A DNA stretch of 64,000 bases from Pseudeuparius sepicola (GCA_963920635.1 OY987301.1:43127820-43191819); one strand, 5' to 3'; positions 33,951 to 45,015 are shown, counted from the stretch's first letter. The notes: generated by a model not told the origin, from the letters alone. Program-made: numbers and translations.

Positions 33951-34542
33951 AGTAATTAAATATTGCGGATTTCGAAAAAAGATTCGAATTTTATACGTGG
34001 GTGCAAGAAAAAATTCGTCAAGACCAACATTTCTTTAAATATGTATTATTTAGCGCTGAATCGACTTTTCATAAAAATGGTTTTGTAAATAGACATAATT
34101 TTCATTATTACTCTACCGAAAACGAACATAAATTTAGAACAACAGATAGGCAGCACAGGTGGACTTTGAATGTATGGGGAGGAATCCTGGGTCAGAAAAT
34201 CATCGGACCTCATTTTTTTGAAGGAAATCTTAATGGAGATATGTATTTGGACTTTTTACAAAGGCACCTTTTAACCTATCTTGAAGACGTTCCTCTTAAT
34301 ACCCTTGCAAAAATTTGGCTACAACATGATGGTTGTCCCGTTGTCCCTCTCATTACTCGAAACCTGTTAGACGATTTTTGAACAAGGTTTTTCCAAATAA
34401 ATGGATTGGGAGAGGCGGTCAAGTCGCTTGGCCTCTTAGATCATCTGATCTTACTGCACCAGATTTTTATCTGTGGGGGCATATAAAGGATATTGTGTAT
34501 CGTACACCACCTACTACACGTCAAGATATGACTTTATTTTGA
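33951..34542 (+). pseudogene. Mariner-like transposase, catalytic part
   Basis: Continues the transposase after the hAT insertion: FEKRFEFYTWVQEKIRQDQ, then LFSAESTFHKNGFVNRHN, RQHRWTLNVWGG, IGPHFFEGNLNGDMYLDF, IWLQHDG, then after a frameshift near 34340-34380 WIGRGGQVAWP, SSDLTAPDFYLWG and VYRTPPTTRQDM. The first catalytic Asp (FSDES in relatives) is Ala here. The second (QHDG) and third (PDFYLWG) are kept. A stop follows at 34540-34542. Normally it would cut at TA sites. This copy cannot. Confidence 0.85.
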
Positions 34543-34737
34543 TAAGAATGGGGGACATATTGAACATGTTCTATAGAACAATAATTATTTAATAATTTAA
34601 TAAACAGTTCATTATTTATTGCTCGTTTGTGTTATTAAATTCTTATTGATAGGTATCTACTTATTGATAGTTTCAACATTACTTGTAGCAATTAAACTCA
34701 AACACAGCATTTTGAAAGAGAAAGAGAAATTATAAAC

Positions 34738-36208
34738 TCATAATATGGATTCGAAAAGTGAAAAAAATTGAAAATTTAATTTTGAAAGTACCATTACTCG
34801 TAAACTATCAAAAATAACCCAACATAGTGTGGTATCATTAAAAAGGTAATTTTGTCTACTTTTGATATCCATTCACAGAAATAGGGCATTCCATTAAAAA
34901 TTTTTGAGGAAATTTTGATTTAGCAAAATCCAATACCCTGTATTAATGGGAATATGTATGGCAATGAAAAAAATCATTTTATAAACTTCAAGGCCGTTAG
35001 TGACTATCTGCGAAGAAAAATCGTCACCAACTTCTTATACTGGGTGTTCACATACGCTCAGATATGACCCTATTTTCGGCTTTAAGCGCCTCTACAGGGA
35101 AATCGGCTAATTAAAACCTATCCAAATATGCAATAAAAACATAGGCATTCCATTTAAAACAACATAAGTTTATGTTGAACAGTCAATTTTATAAAGTGAA
35201 AATAATTTTAAAATGTGTGTCCCATCAACCCCTACCACTGTACCAAATTTCATTTTGATACTTATCCTCCGAGTACCCACTAATGACACACCCTGTATAT
35301 AGAAGAAAATATCACAAATGACGATCAGCATTCGCTCTTAAAATATGGCTGCATTTCTGCATATTCCAAATTTGATATACAACGTGTTGATTTGGTAAAC
35401 AAATTATGTTCAATTTAAAACAATAATTACTGAACCAGAATTTGGGTTAATTCTTTGACATAGATGCCACAAACTACAAAGCAGGCAACAAGAAGCGTTA
35501 TCTGACATTTAAGGACACGTTGTTTGTTTAATGGCCAACTGAGAATGCTACCGAAAAATAAATTAAAATAATTAATATTTAAAAAAATTGCCAGCTGGGA
35601 AATAGGACCAAGTATTGTATGTATATTGTTGAAAAGCCCATTTTGCCAACTTCAGGATGAGCTTATAACATATGGGGTGTTCCAATTAAAAACCAAAAGT
35701 TTTGTTTGCCGCACTTAAATCTAGCACTTAACTCTGAATACATAGTTTTTCCTTCCCTTTAGTATCAACAATATCATTTTATTTAATATCATTTATTAAG
35801 TACGGACCTGTGAGGTCTTATACTAGAGATAGAATGAGGTACTGGGCTACTAGCTTATTAGTATACTGTGCTTTAACTATTATCCAGTTAACTATATTCA
35901 ATCAACCTTAACAACAATATGTTTTTCTAAGGGTTGGTTTTTGCTTTGGTGTTTTTCTGTGGATCCGCCTCTGGTTGCTATGCACTCGCAAACGTCACAC
36001 TTGGTAGAACTTACACATAACTTATTTTTGGATTTTATCGGGATCTAAAGGTCACTGTTGATTATTTCGATAAACACGTGTAAATTCGAGGTCACCTGTA
36101 ATTGTGCATTCCAACCTTTCCAGAGGAAACATGAAACTAATACCTACCTAATCTAAATAGATAGAATCATTTAATCATTACTAGGGTACTTGACAATATT
36201 TTTAATTG
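34738..36208. other. Noncoding, several MITE-like ends
   Basis: Holds mariner-type termini (ATACCCTGTA at ~34932, ACTGGGTGTTC at ~35039, ACACACCCTGTATA at ~35287, GGGGTGTTCC at ~35674). No coding sequence recognised. Probably a mosaic of degraded mariner-family ends. Confidence 0.45.
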
Positions 36209-36216
36209 CTCTAAAA

Positions 36217-37849
36217 TAGTGTTTCAGAAGACAAGATTTCTTGTCTTGTAAGTCCCATTCTTGCCTTGTCTTGCAAAGCAAGACAAGAAATTATATTCAT
36301 TATTGTCTTGCACGACTCTTGCTGGAAAAAATCTTGTCTTCCAAGCAAGATTTCTTGCAATTTCTTGTTCTTGCATTTTTTGTTTAGTGACGTCATCGCA
36401 AGACTCTTGCTACCAAGACTCTTGTTAGCAAGACTCTTGCATTATTTATTACGTGTAAAGCTTATCGAGGCAAGTTGACGAGCACTGCAGAGCCGCGGCG
36501 CGGCAGGGCGCGGGGTCCACAGTGTCAGAGAACAAGGAAGGGGAGAATATAAACTCCACGAGGGCGCCTTTGATGTTTGGCAGCCGGTGGTCGCCATGTT
36601 CTCTGTTTAGAAGACAGGGCAGTATTTAGAATTTTGTGAAGGGATAGTGTAGGTCTGTACTCAGATATTTTAAATCATTCATGATAAACACAAATCATAC
36701 ATACTGAAATGATGATTGGAACAGGAAAAATGTTAATTGGATTTTGAAGGAATATTTTTAATTTAAGATAACTGAAATATTTAGTAGGTATGGAAAGGCA
36801 ATTTTTCTTATCTTATTCCAAAAATTTAATATTTTATTGACCTTAAAATTTGATGACTGCCTGAGCAATATTTTTTAAGCCATCATTTTGTAGAATACAA
36901 ATGAAAAACAAAACATAGGTATATGTATTAGAATATTGTCTTCATCGGATTAATTAAATATACCTACCCAGTTCTAAAACAGTTTCGTTCTTTTGATTAT
37001 CATAAAAACTTAAAAAGGTGCTATTATTACGCACTATATTATGCGTGTTTGTCGCTATTACTTTAGAAGGGTGCCTAATTACATCTTGATAAAAAAAAAC
37101 TAAGCAATTAGTATCCATAATAGGCACATAGCTATGACCACAGGTAAACGGAGTAAACCCACACAGGTAACAATAACTTATGGCCTGTTTATGCAGACTT
37201 AATTTAAGGACAGGATTTATGATTTAATTTAACCCTTTAAATTTAATGTCTGTAGATTTCGATATTTGTGTGGAAGTGGACAAAAACCTCGAAACCCACC
37301 CTGCTAAAATAACCCGATCTACATTATGCCACAATAATATATACGAAGGGAAACAATGCATTAGGAAATTGGGAAGTCCAATAGACTCCTTTGGTTGTTT
37401 AAGTATTTTAGCAAAAATATAGTTAAATCAAACTTATCAAAAATAAATTAATCCACTGCAGTTAACTGCAGTAGTTAAAAAAATAGAAAAATATATTAAT
37501 TTCCAGGAATATTGTAAGTATACTAGATACTAATATATAGAGACAGTTATTCTTGAATAACCGTTTATATTTATGCTCCTTTTGCAAAAATCGGTGTTAT
37601 TCAGTATCGTCGTCACTTACATTTTATTATTTATTCTATTAAAGTTTTGCAGAAGTTATATTACAGATAATGATTTTTGCAATATATCTTACTTTTAGCA
37701 AGATGTCTTGCAAATTTGCAAGACTCTTGCAGAATAATTTCTTGTCTTGTCTTGCAAAGCAAGACAAGAAATTTAATAGAGTCTTGTCTTGTTCTTGCGG
37801 CAAGAACAAGACGAGAACAAGAAATTTGCAAGAGTCTTGTGAAACACTA
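36217..37849. mobile_element. Nonautonomous hAT with TCTTG-rich ends
   Basis: 1,633 bp. Ends TAGTGTTTCAGAAGAC and GTCTTGTGAAACACTA (TIR TAGTGTTTCA). A perfect 8-bp duplication CTCTAAAA lies at 36209-36216 and 37850-37857. Both ends (36230-36440 and 37690-37840) are packed with CTTGTCTTG / CAAGACAAG words in both orientations, like hAT transposase subterminal binding motifs. The middle has a short GC-rich block (36480-36580) and no transposase. Confidence 0.9.
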
Positions 37850-37857
37850 CTCTAAAA

Positions 37858-39011
37858 TCGTACTCAGTTTACAGTAGATGCGCCAAAATAACACGTAACA
37901 AATGAAACAACAGCTTTTGAGTCTTATTTATTTATGATAATTAAAGACGAAGTTGCACAATTTTCTTCAGGCGAAAATCTACAGTTTCGTAGTTCTATTG
38001 CCTAGAACGCCAAACGTGGCAACCTCTTTGCCTGTTGGGAGAAACGGCATTGCAATGTTGCCTATGCCCGTTTGCAATAATTCGTGGAACAATGGCAAAT
38101 TTTACTTTTCTATTCAAATGTCTTCAGCTTGCCTTTGAATATCTATTATTTATTAATGTATTGCAACATTTGAGCAATTGCGCAGAAAATGTTGTCACAT
38201 AAATACTTTTTTTAGTACTAATGTGTTCCGTGCATTGACTCCTCTATACCAAAATGGTGTCTGTTTATTATGCACACGCTGGAAACTATATCCTTCATCT
38301 CTGTCACGTGACTTTGGTTAAGGACTTTGATTAAGGACATGGATCATATACGATAAATATTCAGACTTAAATAATGGCGAAATTCGCTTATGTGGCAACA
38401 CCACCCGGCCATTCAAGCCGCGGTATCAGACGTCCCGTCATGCGAACTGTCATTCCGTATGCCGCTCAATCAAAACATTAGTATATACCTGTGCGATTTA
38501 TTATAGTATTATTCTTATTTTTTTATTATTATATTGTTTGAGCAGTTATCATGTTGTTTGTTGTGTAGTTAGGTAAATTATCATTGGCAAGGATTACGTG
38601 AAAGGGCAAATCCGATAATTTGCCGAAATTTGATATTTTCATGGATCTAATAATCCGATGAAATTCTTGGGATAAAACTGCAAATGTTTGTATTTTGCAG
38701 TAATAGTAAAGTATTATGAGTTATTAATAAACGGATAGCAAGGGACCATCTTGAAGGCGCTTTTATGAAGGCGTCATAATAGTGCTTAGAAGTACTGAGC
38801 CCGACTTCTGTACCTTGGCCCATAATAGTGCTTAGAAGTACTGAGCTCGACTTCTGTACCTTGGCCCAACATTGCCAAAGAATTTGCAGAAAAACGCAAC
38901 TGAATATTTACAAAAAAAGACAACACTTGACTAAATCTGGTTGCACGAGGCATCCTAGGTTAGAATTTTGAAATTTCAACTTTCCTTACAACTTTCACCG
39001 CAGAATAAGGT

Positions 39012-39012
<1 letters not shown>
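37858..39012. other. Noncoding stretch before Dong array 2
   Basis: No gene or element termini recognised. It includes a 46-bp tandem duplication at 38775-38866. Confidence 0.5.
38775..38866 (+). repeat. 46-bp direct tandem duplication
   Basis: Two adjacent units beginning CATAATAGTGCTTAGAAGTA, differing at one base (GAGCCCGAC versus GAGCTCGAC). A recent local duplication. Confidence 0.9.
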
Positions 39013-39048
<36 letters not shown>

Positions 39049-40488
39049 TCCAGGGACATCGGAATGCTGTTTGGACTGGACAAGTGCCGCACCCTTAATA
39101 TCATCCGGGGAAAGCTCGAACAAAGCGCACACGAGATGCAGGACGGCCAGGAGATCGAAGCAATGAGCAAGGGAGATACATACAAGTATCTCGGGATGAA
39201 ACAAGCTCAAAGGATAGACCATCGAACAATGAAGACTGATTTAACGAATGAATTCATCAAGAGAGTAAGACAAGTAGTGCGAACTGATCTTAACAGCAGG
39301 AATTTGTTTAAGGCCCTGAACACGTATGCGTGCTCTGTACTCAGCTATTCGTTCGGAATAGTGAATTGGACCAACACGGACATCAACAACCTGCAACGAA
39401 AAGTTAGGACACTACTGACAAAAGCTCATAAACATCATCCCCGTAGCGCCGTAGAAAGAACAACTCTGCCACGTCAACTAGGAGGAAGAGGATTGGCAGA
39501 TCTCAGCAAGCAATTGGACCAACAAATATTAAATCTGCGTAATTATTTCTACAGGCAGGCCAACAGCTCCACACTACATAGGGCTATATGCGGAGCAGAC
39601 GTCTCAACACCGCTACGTCTGACGGAACACGAGCGTCAAAATCACCACCGAACCGACAACGATAAACTACAGAGGTGGTTGGGGAAGCCGCTGCACGGGA
39701 GACATCCTAATGAGGTTAACCAGGAACATGTCGACAAGTTAGCGTCGAACTATTGGCTGACCTCGGGACGAATGTTCCCCGAGACGGAAGGCTTCCTACT
39801 GGCCATACAAGATCAGGTTATACCAACTCGCAACTACCTAAAATTCATTGTAGGAGATGCATCGGTAGTGGATGACAGATGCAGATACGGGTGCCCAACT
39901 TCAGAAACAGTCCAGCACATAACAGGAGGATGTCAGATGTTCGCATCAACGGAATATAAGGAACGACACGATTCGGTTGCCAAGATCTTGCACCGGGAAC
40001 TGGCGGAAAAGCTGCTGCTTGTGCAGACAGAAAGGGTCCCATATTACAACTACACACCTGAGCCTGTTCTTGAGAACAGCAACTACAAGATGTACTGGGA
40101 TCGTACAGTTCTGACTGATCAACGAGTTGCCCATAACAGACCGGACCTTATAATAGTTGATAAAATTTCTAGGAAGACAACTCTGATTGATGTGGCCATC
40201 CCGAACAACAACAACCTGCGTGTGAAGCAAGTCGAGAAGATCGCGAAGTACAGAGACTTAGAAGAACGAATTAGAAGGCAATGGGAAATGGAGAACGTCC
40301 AGACGATTCCAATCATCATGTCAACAACTGGTGTTATACCAAAAAGTTTGCTGAGAAACATCAAGGAGCTGAATCTAACTGATAGTCTTTACAGATCCAT
40401 GCAGAAAGCGGTACTACTTGCGACAGCCCGAACCGTCAGGAAATTCATGGGGAATGCAGGATCGTCCAAGAACATCAATGTCACCTAG
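38968..40488 (+). CDS. C-terminal Dong-type ORF with flanking leader
   Basis: 506 codons. The first ~15 residues come from host flank (MKFQLSLQLSPQNKV), then a run of Ile from the (ATA)n frame, then element sequence SRDIGMLFGLDKC. It includes the thumb, CCHC knuckle (CRYGCPTSETVQH) and endonuclease motif. The start is accidental. No RT palm. Confidence 0.75.
39013..39048 (+). repeat. (TAA)n, left edge of Dong array 2
   Basis: About 11 triplets before truncated copy 6. Confidence 0.95.
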
Positions 40489-40606
40489 GGCCCGATAACA
40501 TGGCAAGGGTCTCGTCCGAGCCAGATCCTTTTGGTATCCGGGATGCCCGGGATCTGAGTGAATGTTCCCCGTAGAGGGAGTGCGAATGCCTTTTGGCTAA
40601 GTCGAG
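39049..40606 (+). mobile_element. Dong-type element, copy 6 (5' truncated)
   Basis: Starts downstream of YMDD (at TCCAGGGACATCGG) and ends at GTCGAG then TAA repeats. It has subfamily-2 markers (RKTTLID, NLTDSLYR, GGGATGCCCGGG), unlike its neighbour copy 7. Its stop codon is TAG instead of the TAA of the other copies. Confidence 0.92.
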
Positions 40607-42891
40607 ATAATAATAATAATAATAATAATAATGTCATCAAGAATTCCCACAACTGGAAGGCACCAGGTCCAGATCATCTCCAAAATTATTGGATTAAGAA
40701 GTTGTGGTGCACGCATGAACAGATAACTACCTTAATTAATGAAGTCTTGCTCGATCCTCTGAAAATGCCATTGTTTCTTACACAGGGTGCAACCTACCTG
40801 TTACCAAAAGACCAGCGGAATATGGATAACCCTGCCAAGTACCGCCCAATAACCTGCTTGCCTACGCTGTACAAGATAATCACATCTTGCCTTACGCAGC
40901 GAATATATGCTCACTGCGAGCGGAACAACATCATTGCAATGCAGCAGAAGGGCTGCTCGAAGGGCGCAATGGGATCCAAAGAGCAACTCATCATAGACTC
41001 TGTCATCTGCAACCAGGCTCATTCCAAGCAACGAAACCTCCACATGGCTTATGTGGACTACAAAAAAGCATTTGATTCCGTACCTCACGACTGGCTCACA
41101 GGTATCTTAAAGCTGTATAAAATAGATCATCATACAGTTTCCTTTTTAGAACACGTTATGACAACCTGGCGCACTAAGATACAACTCAGAACCGCAGACA
41201 GTAACATCGAGACCGACACAATCAACATCCGAAGAGGGATTTTCCAAGGAGATTCACTCAGTCCACTGTGGTTCTGCATGGCGATGAACCCTCTATCACA
41301 TCGGTTGAACTCTACAAAATATGGCTTCGCTATCAAAAGCAACAACGCAGAAGCGATCAAGTTGAATCACCTATTATATATGGATGATTTAAAACTGATC
41401 GCAGCAACCAAAAACCAACTAACGCAAATGCTTAAAATTGTAGAGGAGTTCTCCAGGGACATCGGAATGCTGTTTGGACTGGACAAGTGCCGCACCCTTA
41501 ATATCATCCGGGGAAAGCTCGAACAAAGCGCACACGAGATGCAGGACGGCCAGGAGATCGAAGCAATGAGCAAGGGAGATACATACAAGTATCTCGGGAT
41601 GAAACAAGCTCAAAGGATAGACCATCGAACAATGAAGACTGATTTAACGAATGAATTCATCAAGAGAGTAAGACAAGTAGTGCGAACTGATCTTAACAGC
41701 AGGAATTTGTTTAAGGCCCTGAACACGTATGCGTGCTCTGTACTCAGCTATTCGTTCGGAATAGTGAATTGGACCAACACGGACATCAACAACCTGCAAC
41801 GAAAAGTTAGGACACTACTGACAAAAGCTCATAAACATCATCCTCGTAGCGCCGTAGAAAGAACAACTCTGCCACGTCAACTAGGAGGAAGAGGATTGGC
41901 AGATCTCAGCAAGCAATTGGACCAACAAATATTAAATCTGCGTAATTATTTCTACAGGCAGGCCAACAGCTCCACACTACATAGGGCTATATGCGGAGCA
42001 GACGTCTCAACACCGCTACGTCTGACGGAACACGAGCGTCAAAATCACCACCGAACCGACAACGATAAACTACAGAGGTGGTTGGGGAAGCCGCTGCACG
42101 GGAGGCATCCTAATGAGGTTAACCAGGAACATGTCGACAAGTTAGCGTCGAACTATTGGCTGACCTCGGGACGAATGTTCCCCGAGACGGAAGGCTTCCT
42201 ACTGGCCATACAAGATCAAGTTATACCAACTCGCAACTACCTAAAATTCATTGTAGGAGATGCATCGGTAGTGGATGACAGATGCAGATACGGGTGCCCA
42301 ACTTCAGAAACAATCCAGCACATAACAGGAGGATGTCAGATGTTCGCGTCAACGGAATATAAGGAACGACACGATTCAGTTGCCAAGATCTTGCACCAGG
42401 AACTGGCGGAAAAGCTGCTGCTTGTGCAGGCAGAGAGGGTCCCATATTACAACTGCACACCTGAGCCTGTTCTTGAGAACAGCAACTACAAGATGTACTG
42501 GGATCGTACAGTTCTGACAGATCAACGAGTTGCCCATAACAGACCGGACCTTATAATAGTTGATAAAATTTCTAGGCAGACAACTCTGATTGATGTGGCC
42601 ATCCCGAACAACAACAACCTGCGTGTGAAGCAAGTCGAGAAGATCGCGAAGTACAGAGATTTAGAAGAACGAATTAGAAGGCAATGGGAAATGGAGAACG
42701 TCCAGACGATTCCAATCATCATGTCAACAACTGGTGTTATACCAAAAAGTTTGCTGAGAAACATCAAGGAGCTGGGTCTAACTGATAGTCTTTACAGGTC
42801 CATGCAGAAAGCGGTACTACTTGCGACAGCCCGAACCGTCAGGAAATTCATGGGGAATGCAGGATCATCCAACAACATCAATGTCACCTAA
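40558..42891 (+). CDS. Dong-type RT/endonuclease ORF starting in copy 6 3' UTR
   Basis: 777 codons with no stop. Residues 1-17 are read from the 3' UTR of copy 6 (MNVPRRGSANAFWLSRD), then eight Asn from the (AAT)n, then RT from VIKNSHNWKAPGPDH. All visible RT boxes are kept, including YMDD at 41377-41388 and QGDSLSPLW. The CCHC knuckle and RPD...D endonuclease are kept too. The fusion arises because the truncation point is in phase with the triplet repeat. Whether any RNA is translated from this start is unknown. Confidence 0.82.
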   Translation: MNVPRRGSANAFWLSRDNNNNNNNNVIKNSHNWKAPGPDHLQNYWIKKLWCTHEQITTLINEVLLDPLKMPLFLTQGATYLLPKDQRNMDNPAKYRPITCLPTLYKIITSCLTQRIYAHCERNNIIAMQQKGCSKGAMGSKEQLIIDSVICNQAHSKQRNLHMAYVDYKKAFDSVPHDWLTGILKLYKIDHHTVSFLEHVMTTWRTKIQLRTADSNIETDTINIRRGIFQGDSLSPLWFCMAMNPLSHRLNSTKYGFAIKSNNAEAIKLNHLLYMDDLKLIAATKNQLTQMLKIVEEFSRDIGMLFGLDKCRTLNIIRGKLEQSAHEMQDGQEIEAMSKGDTYKYLGMKQAQRIDHRTMKTDLTNEFIKRVRQVVRTDLNSRNLFKALNTYACSVLSYSFGIVNWTNTDINNLQRKVRTLLTKAHKHHPRSAVERTTLPRQLGGRGLADLSKQLDQQILNLRNYFYRQANSSTLHRAICGADVSTPLRLTEHERQNHHRTDNDKLQRWLGKPLHGRHPNEVNQEHVDKLASNYWLTSGRMFPETEGFLLAIQDQVIPTRNYLKFIVGDASVVDDRCRYGCPTSETIQHITGGCQMFASTEYKERHDSVAKILHQELAEKLLLVQAERVPYYNCTPEPVLENSNYKMYWDRTVLTDQRVAHNRPDLIIVDKISRQTTLIDVAIPNNNNLRVKQVEKIAKYRDLEERIRRQWEMENVQTIPIIMSTTGVIPKSLLRNIKELGLTDSLYRSMQKAVLLATARTVRKFMGNAGSSNNINVT
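40607..40632 (+). repeat. (TAA)n between Dong copies 6 and 7
   Basis: About 8 triplets. Read as AAT it encodes Asn in the fused ORF of copy 7. Confidence 0.95.
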
Positions 42892-43009
42892 GGCCCGATA
42901 ACATGGCAAGGGTCTCGTCCGAGGCAGATCCTTTTGGTATCCGGGATTCTCGGGATCTGAGTGAATGTTCCCCGCAGAGGGAGTGCGAATGCCTTTTGGC
43001 TAAGTCGAG
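40633..43009 (+). mobile_element. Dong-type element, copy 7 (RT intact, 5' truncated)
   Basis: Begins at the RT fingers (GTCATCAAGAATTCCCACAA, equivalent to about 26360 of the long copy) and runs to the common 3' end. Subfamily-1 markers are present, with a variant 3' UTR (GGGATTCTCGGG). It is followed by (TAA)5 and repeat R, as copy 5 is. Confidence 0.92.
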
Positions 43010-43026
43010 ATAATAATAATAATAAT
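43010..43026 (+). repeat. (TAA)5, right edge of Dong array 2
   Basis: Five triplets joining copy 7 to repeat R, the same arrangement as at 30348-30364. Confidence 0.95.
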
Positions 43027-43218
43027 TCTCACCCTCACAATACTCCAAACTAGGAGTACCCCAGAAGCAACCACATGCTTGTACGGGGGAGGGGGGCAAT
43101 TACTATTATTTTGTCTTCGTTGCCATTTGCGGCTAGGGCCGACTTTTTTCCCGATAGAACTAGGATAGCATTCGCTCAAGTACTACGGAAAACCCTAGAA
43201 AACCGTAGTAATCCCAGT
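43027..43218 (-). repeat. Repeat R, full-length-looking copy (192 bp)
   Basis: Nearly identical to 48481-48672. Its right end is at the same base (GTAATCCCAGT), so both borders look natural. It contains a hairpin TACTACGG ... CCGTAGTA. It has no recognisable Pol III A or B box, so a SINE identity is not established. Confidence 0.8.
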
Positions 43219-44102
43219 GAGTGTAGGACAATTAGTAAATCACACGGATAAAGCTATTTAGGAGCAATACCGTGAACCCACATTTGCCCAGCGCTCTTGG
43301 TCATAGCGGTGTTTTTCTTTAAAGACATATGCATGCGCCTGCCTCGAACCAAGGTCGATCGAAGGCAGAAAAACATGCAGTCTAAAAAGTCAGCGCCGGT
43401 AAGAGCGATGCCACCGCGGTTTCAGAACACTGGTGGTACACAGTGGTATCGCCATGTTGCCAAATTGCCTTTCAAAACGCTTGTGACGTCATAAGTGCTT
43501 TTCCGCGAAATTTCGAAGAATTCTAATACTTCCTAATTAGGCAAATATTATTTTTAGAAATAATCACAGGGTCTTATGCAAGTGTACAGGAAATGTATTA
43601 TTAATTTTGTAAAATTTCGCCAACTACCCTATTATAATAACCTTATACATTTTTTTGCAGTTCTAGGATTATCCGCTAACTGCGCAGAACTGATTGTGCG
43701 TCTAAATAACGCCATTCACGAACTGTTCCAGAACAGTTCCCCATTGTTCAGCTTCACTAACCTTGCCAAACAAACCGATAACACAGAATGGGACAAAAAA
43801 TGTGAAACCCTGCCCACTTGTGACGTCAGAGCTCAATGCGCATGCTCTAAAATCTGTCCGTACTCTTGAACAGGGACTAGTTTGATCCGTTCTAGAACTG
43901 TTCCGGAATCAATTTAACGAAAACCGGAGTCGCGAACACGATAAGTGGTTCTAGAACAAAAATAAACGAAAAAGATTTATAATGTGTGCATTTGCCGCAT
44001 AGTAGTCCTAGGCTAGGACAGTTCAGAAGAGAACCAGAATGAAGTTAATAACTAATTATTTAGACTTACCTATATACCATATTCAATTTCAAGGTGCAGT
44101 GG
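43219..44102. other. Noncoding stretch
   Basis: A near-palindrome GAACTGTTCCAGAACAGTTC lies at 43720-43739, with related GTTCTAGAAC words near 43893 and 43953. Frames of 65 and 97 codons show no family features. No gene assigned. Confidence 0.45.
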
Positions 44103-44249
44103 ATGTAAACAATAATACGCGCGTCATCGACCAGTGCCAGAGTTGCTATTGGCTTGTCTGCTCGAACGAACGAGCGAGCCAATAGCAGATCCGGCACTGG
44201 TCGATCGGTCGATGACGACGATGACGCAAGTAGGTATTATTGTTTACAT
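44103..44249. repeat. 147-bp palindromic MITE
   Basis: Ends ATGTAAACAATAATAC and GTATTATTGTTTACAT are perfect reverse complements. Inner arms share GTCATCGACCAGTGCC and GCTATTGGCT, around a CGAACGAACGAGCG loop. Target duplication not identified. Confidence 0.75.
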
Positions 44250-44315
44250 GCACAACGGGCCCACTGTGGCCTGCGTGCCGGGCCGATCTAAGGCGGCCAC
44301 CCCCTGCACAAGATA

Positions 44316-44457
44316 GAGCCACTTTTTTCTTAGATAAGTGTATTTTCTGGAGCTTTCAAGTCAAAATTTAATTTTTTTCACGATGAACAAGTTTCCTTAA
44401 TGATATTTTACGTGAAAGCTCCAGAAAGGACACATTTCTAAGGAAAAAGTGGGAGCA
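44316..44457. repeat. Inverted repeat, 142 bp
   Basis: GAGCCACTTTTTTCTTAG and TTTCTGGAGCTTTCA on the left pair with TGAAAGCTCCAGAAA and CTAAGGAAAAAGTGGGAGC on the right. It lies outside a mariner-family remnant and may be part of it. Confidence 0.6.
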
Positions 44458-44699
44458 AAAGGAAAAAAACCGAAAAATCAAAGTAGGCCTAGACTTTTGA
44501 AATTTTGCAAATCTACTCAGTTTTTCATTCTGAACAAGTTTTCTTAGTAACATTTTATCGCAGAAAAAACCCTAATAGAGTTTCTTGAAAATTTGCTATT
44601 TTAAAAATCCAAAAACCACCGCCTATGAGATACGCTCCCGTGGGACTACCGATAAAAAAGTAGAGACCATTTGTTTTCCGTGCCCTCCATATATTTCTG

Positions 44700-45015
44700 A
44701 GGTGTCCAGTATCAAATTGGGACATACTGCATAAAAAAGGTTTAAGACAAGAGTTTTTCAGTTGATCTATCTGCATATTTTGGTGACCTTGAATTTTTTT
44801 TAGAGCCAGTCATCTCGTTGCTATGGGAATCAACTTTGTTTTTTAAATAGCACCATACGCTTTTCTGTTCAAATTTGGAATCAGCTCCTTTTTGTATACG
44901 AACATGTAAAATTTCCGTGGGGTTGCATAAGAAAATTTTTAAGAAAAAGTAGAATTTCTGCAAGCACGCCAAAATTTAAATTCGAGAGCATTGTCTAAGA
45001 AGTAGGCCATGCCTA
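44700..45015 (+). other. Subterminal sequence of a mariner-like element
   Basis: 44815-44855 resembles 31472-31535 upstream of the larger mariner-like element, and leads directly into a transposase remnant. No coding sequence in this part. Confidence 0.4.

Larger units (their letters stand above)
31772..34737 (+). mobile_element. Mariner-like element with long inverted repeats
   Basis: Inverted repeats of about 197 bp at 31772-31968 and 34541-34737 share AAAATGCTGTGTTT, CAAGTAATGTTGAAAC, TATCAATAAGTAGATACCTA and CATGTTCAATATG. Between them is a degenerate transposase split by a hAT insertion. The transposase stop (34540-34542) touches the right repeat. True outer ends may lie further out, and no TA duplication was confirmed. 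Confidence 0.75.

Noticed and set aside
36480..36600. GC-rich block inside the hAT as a captured gene exon
   Set aside because: No open frame with recognisable features and no splice evidence.
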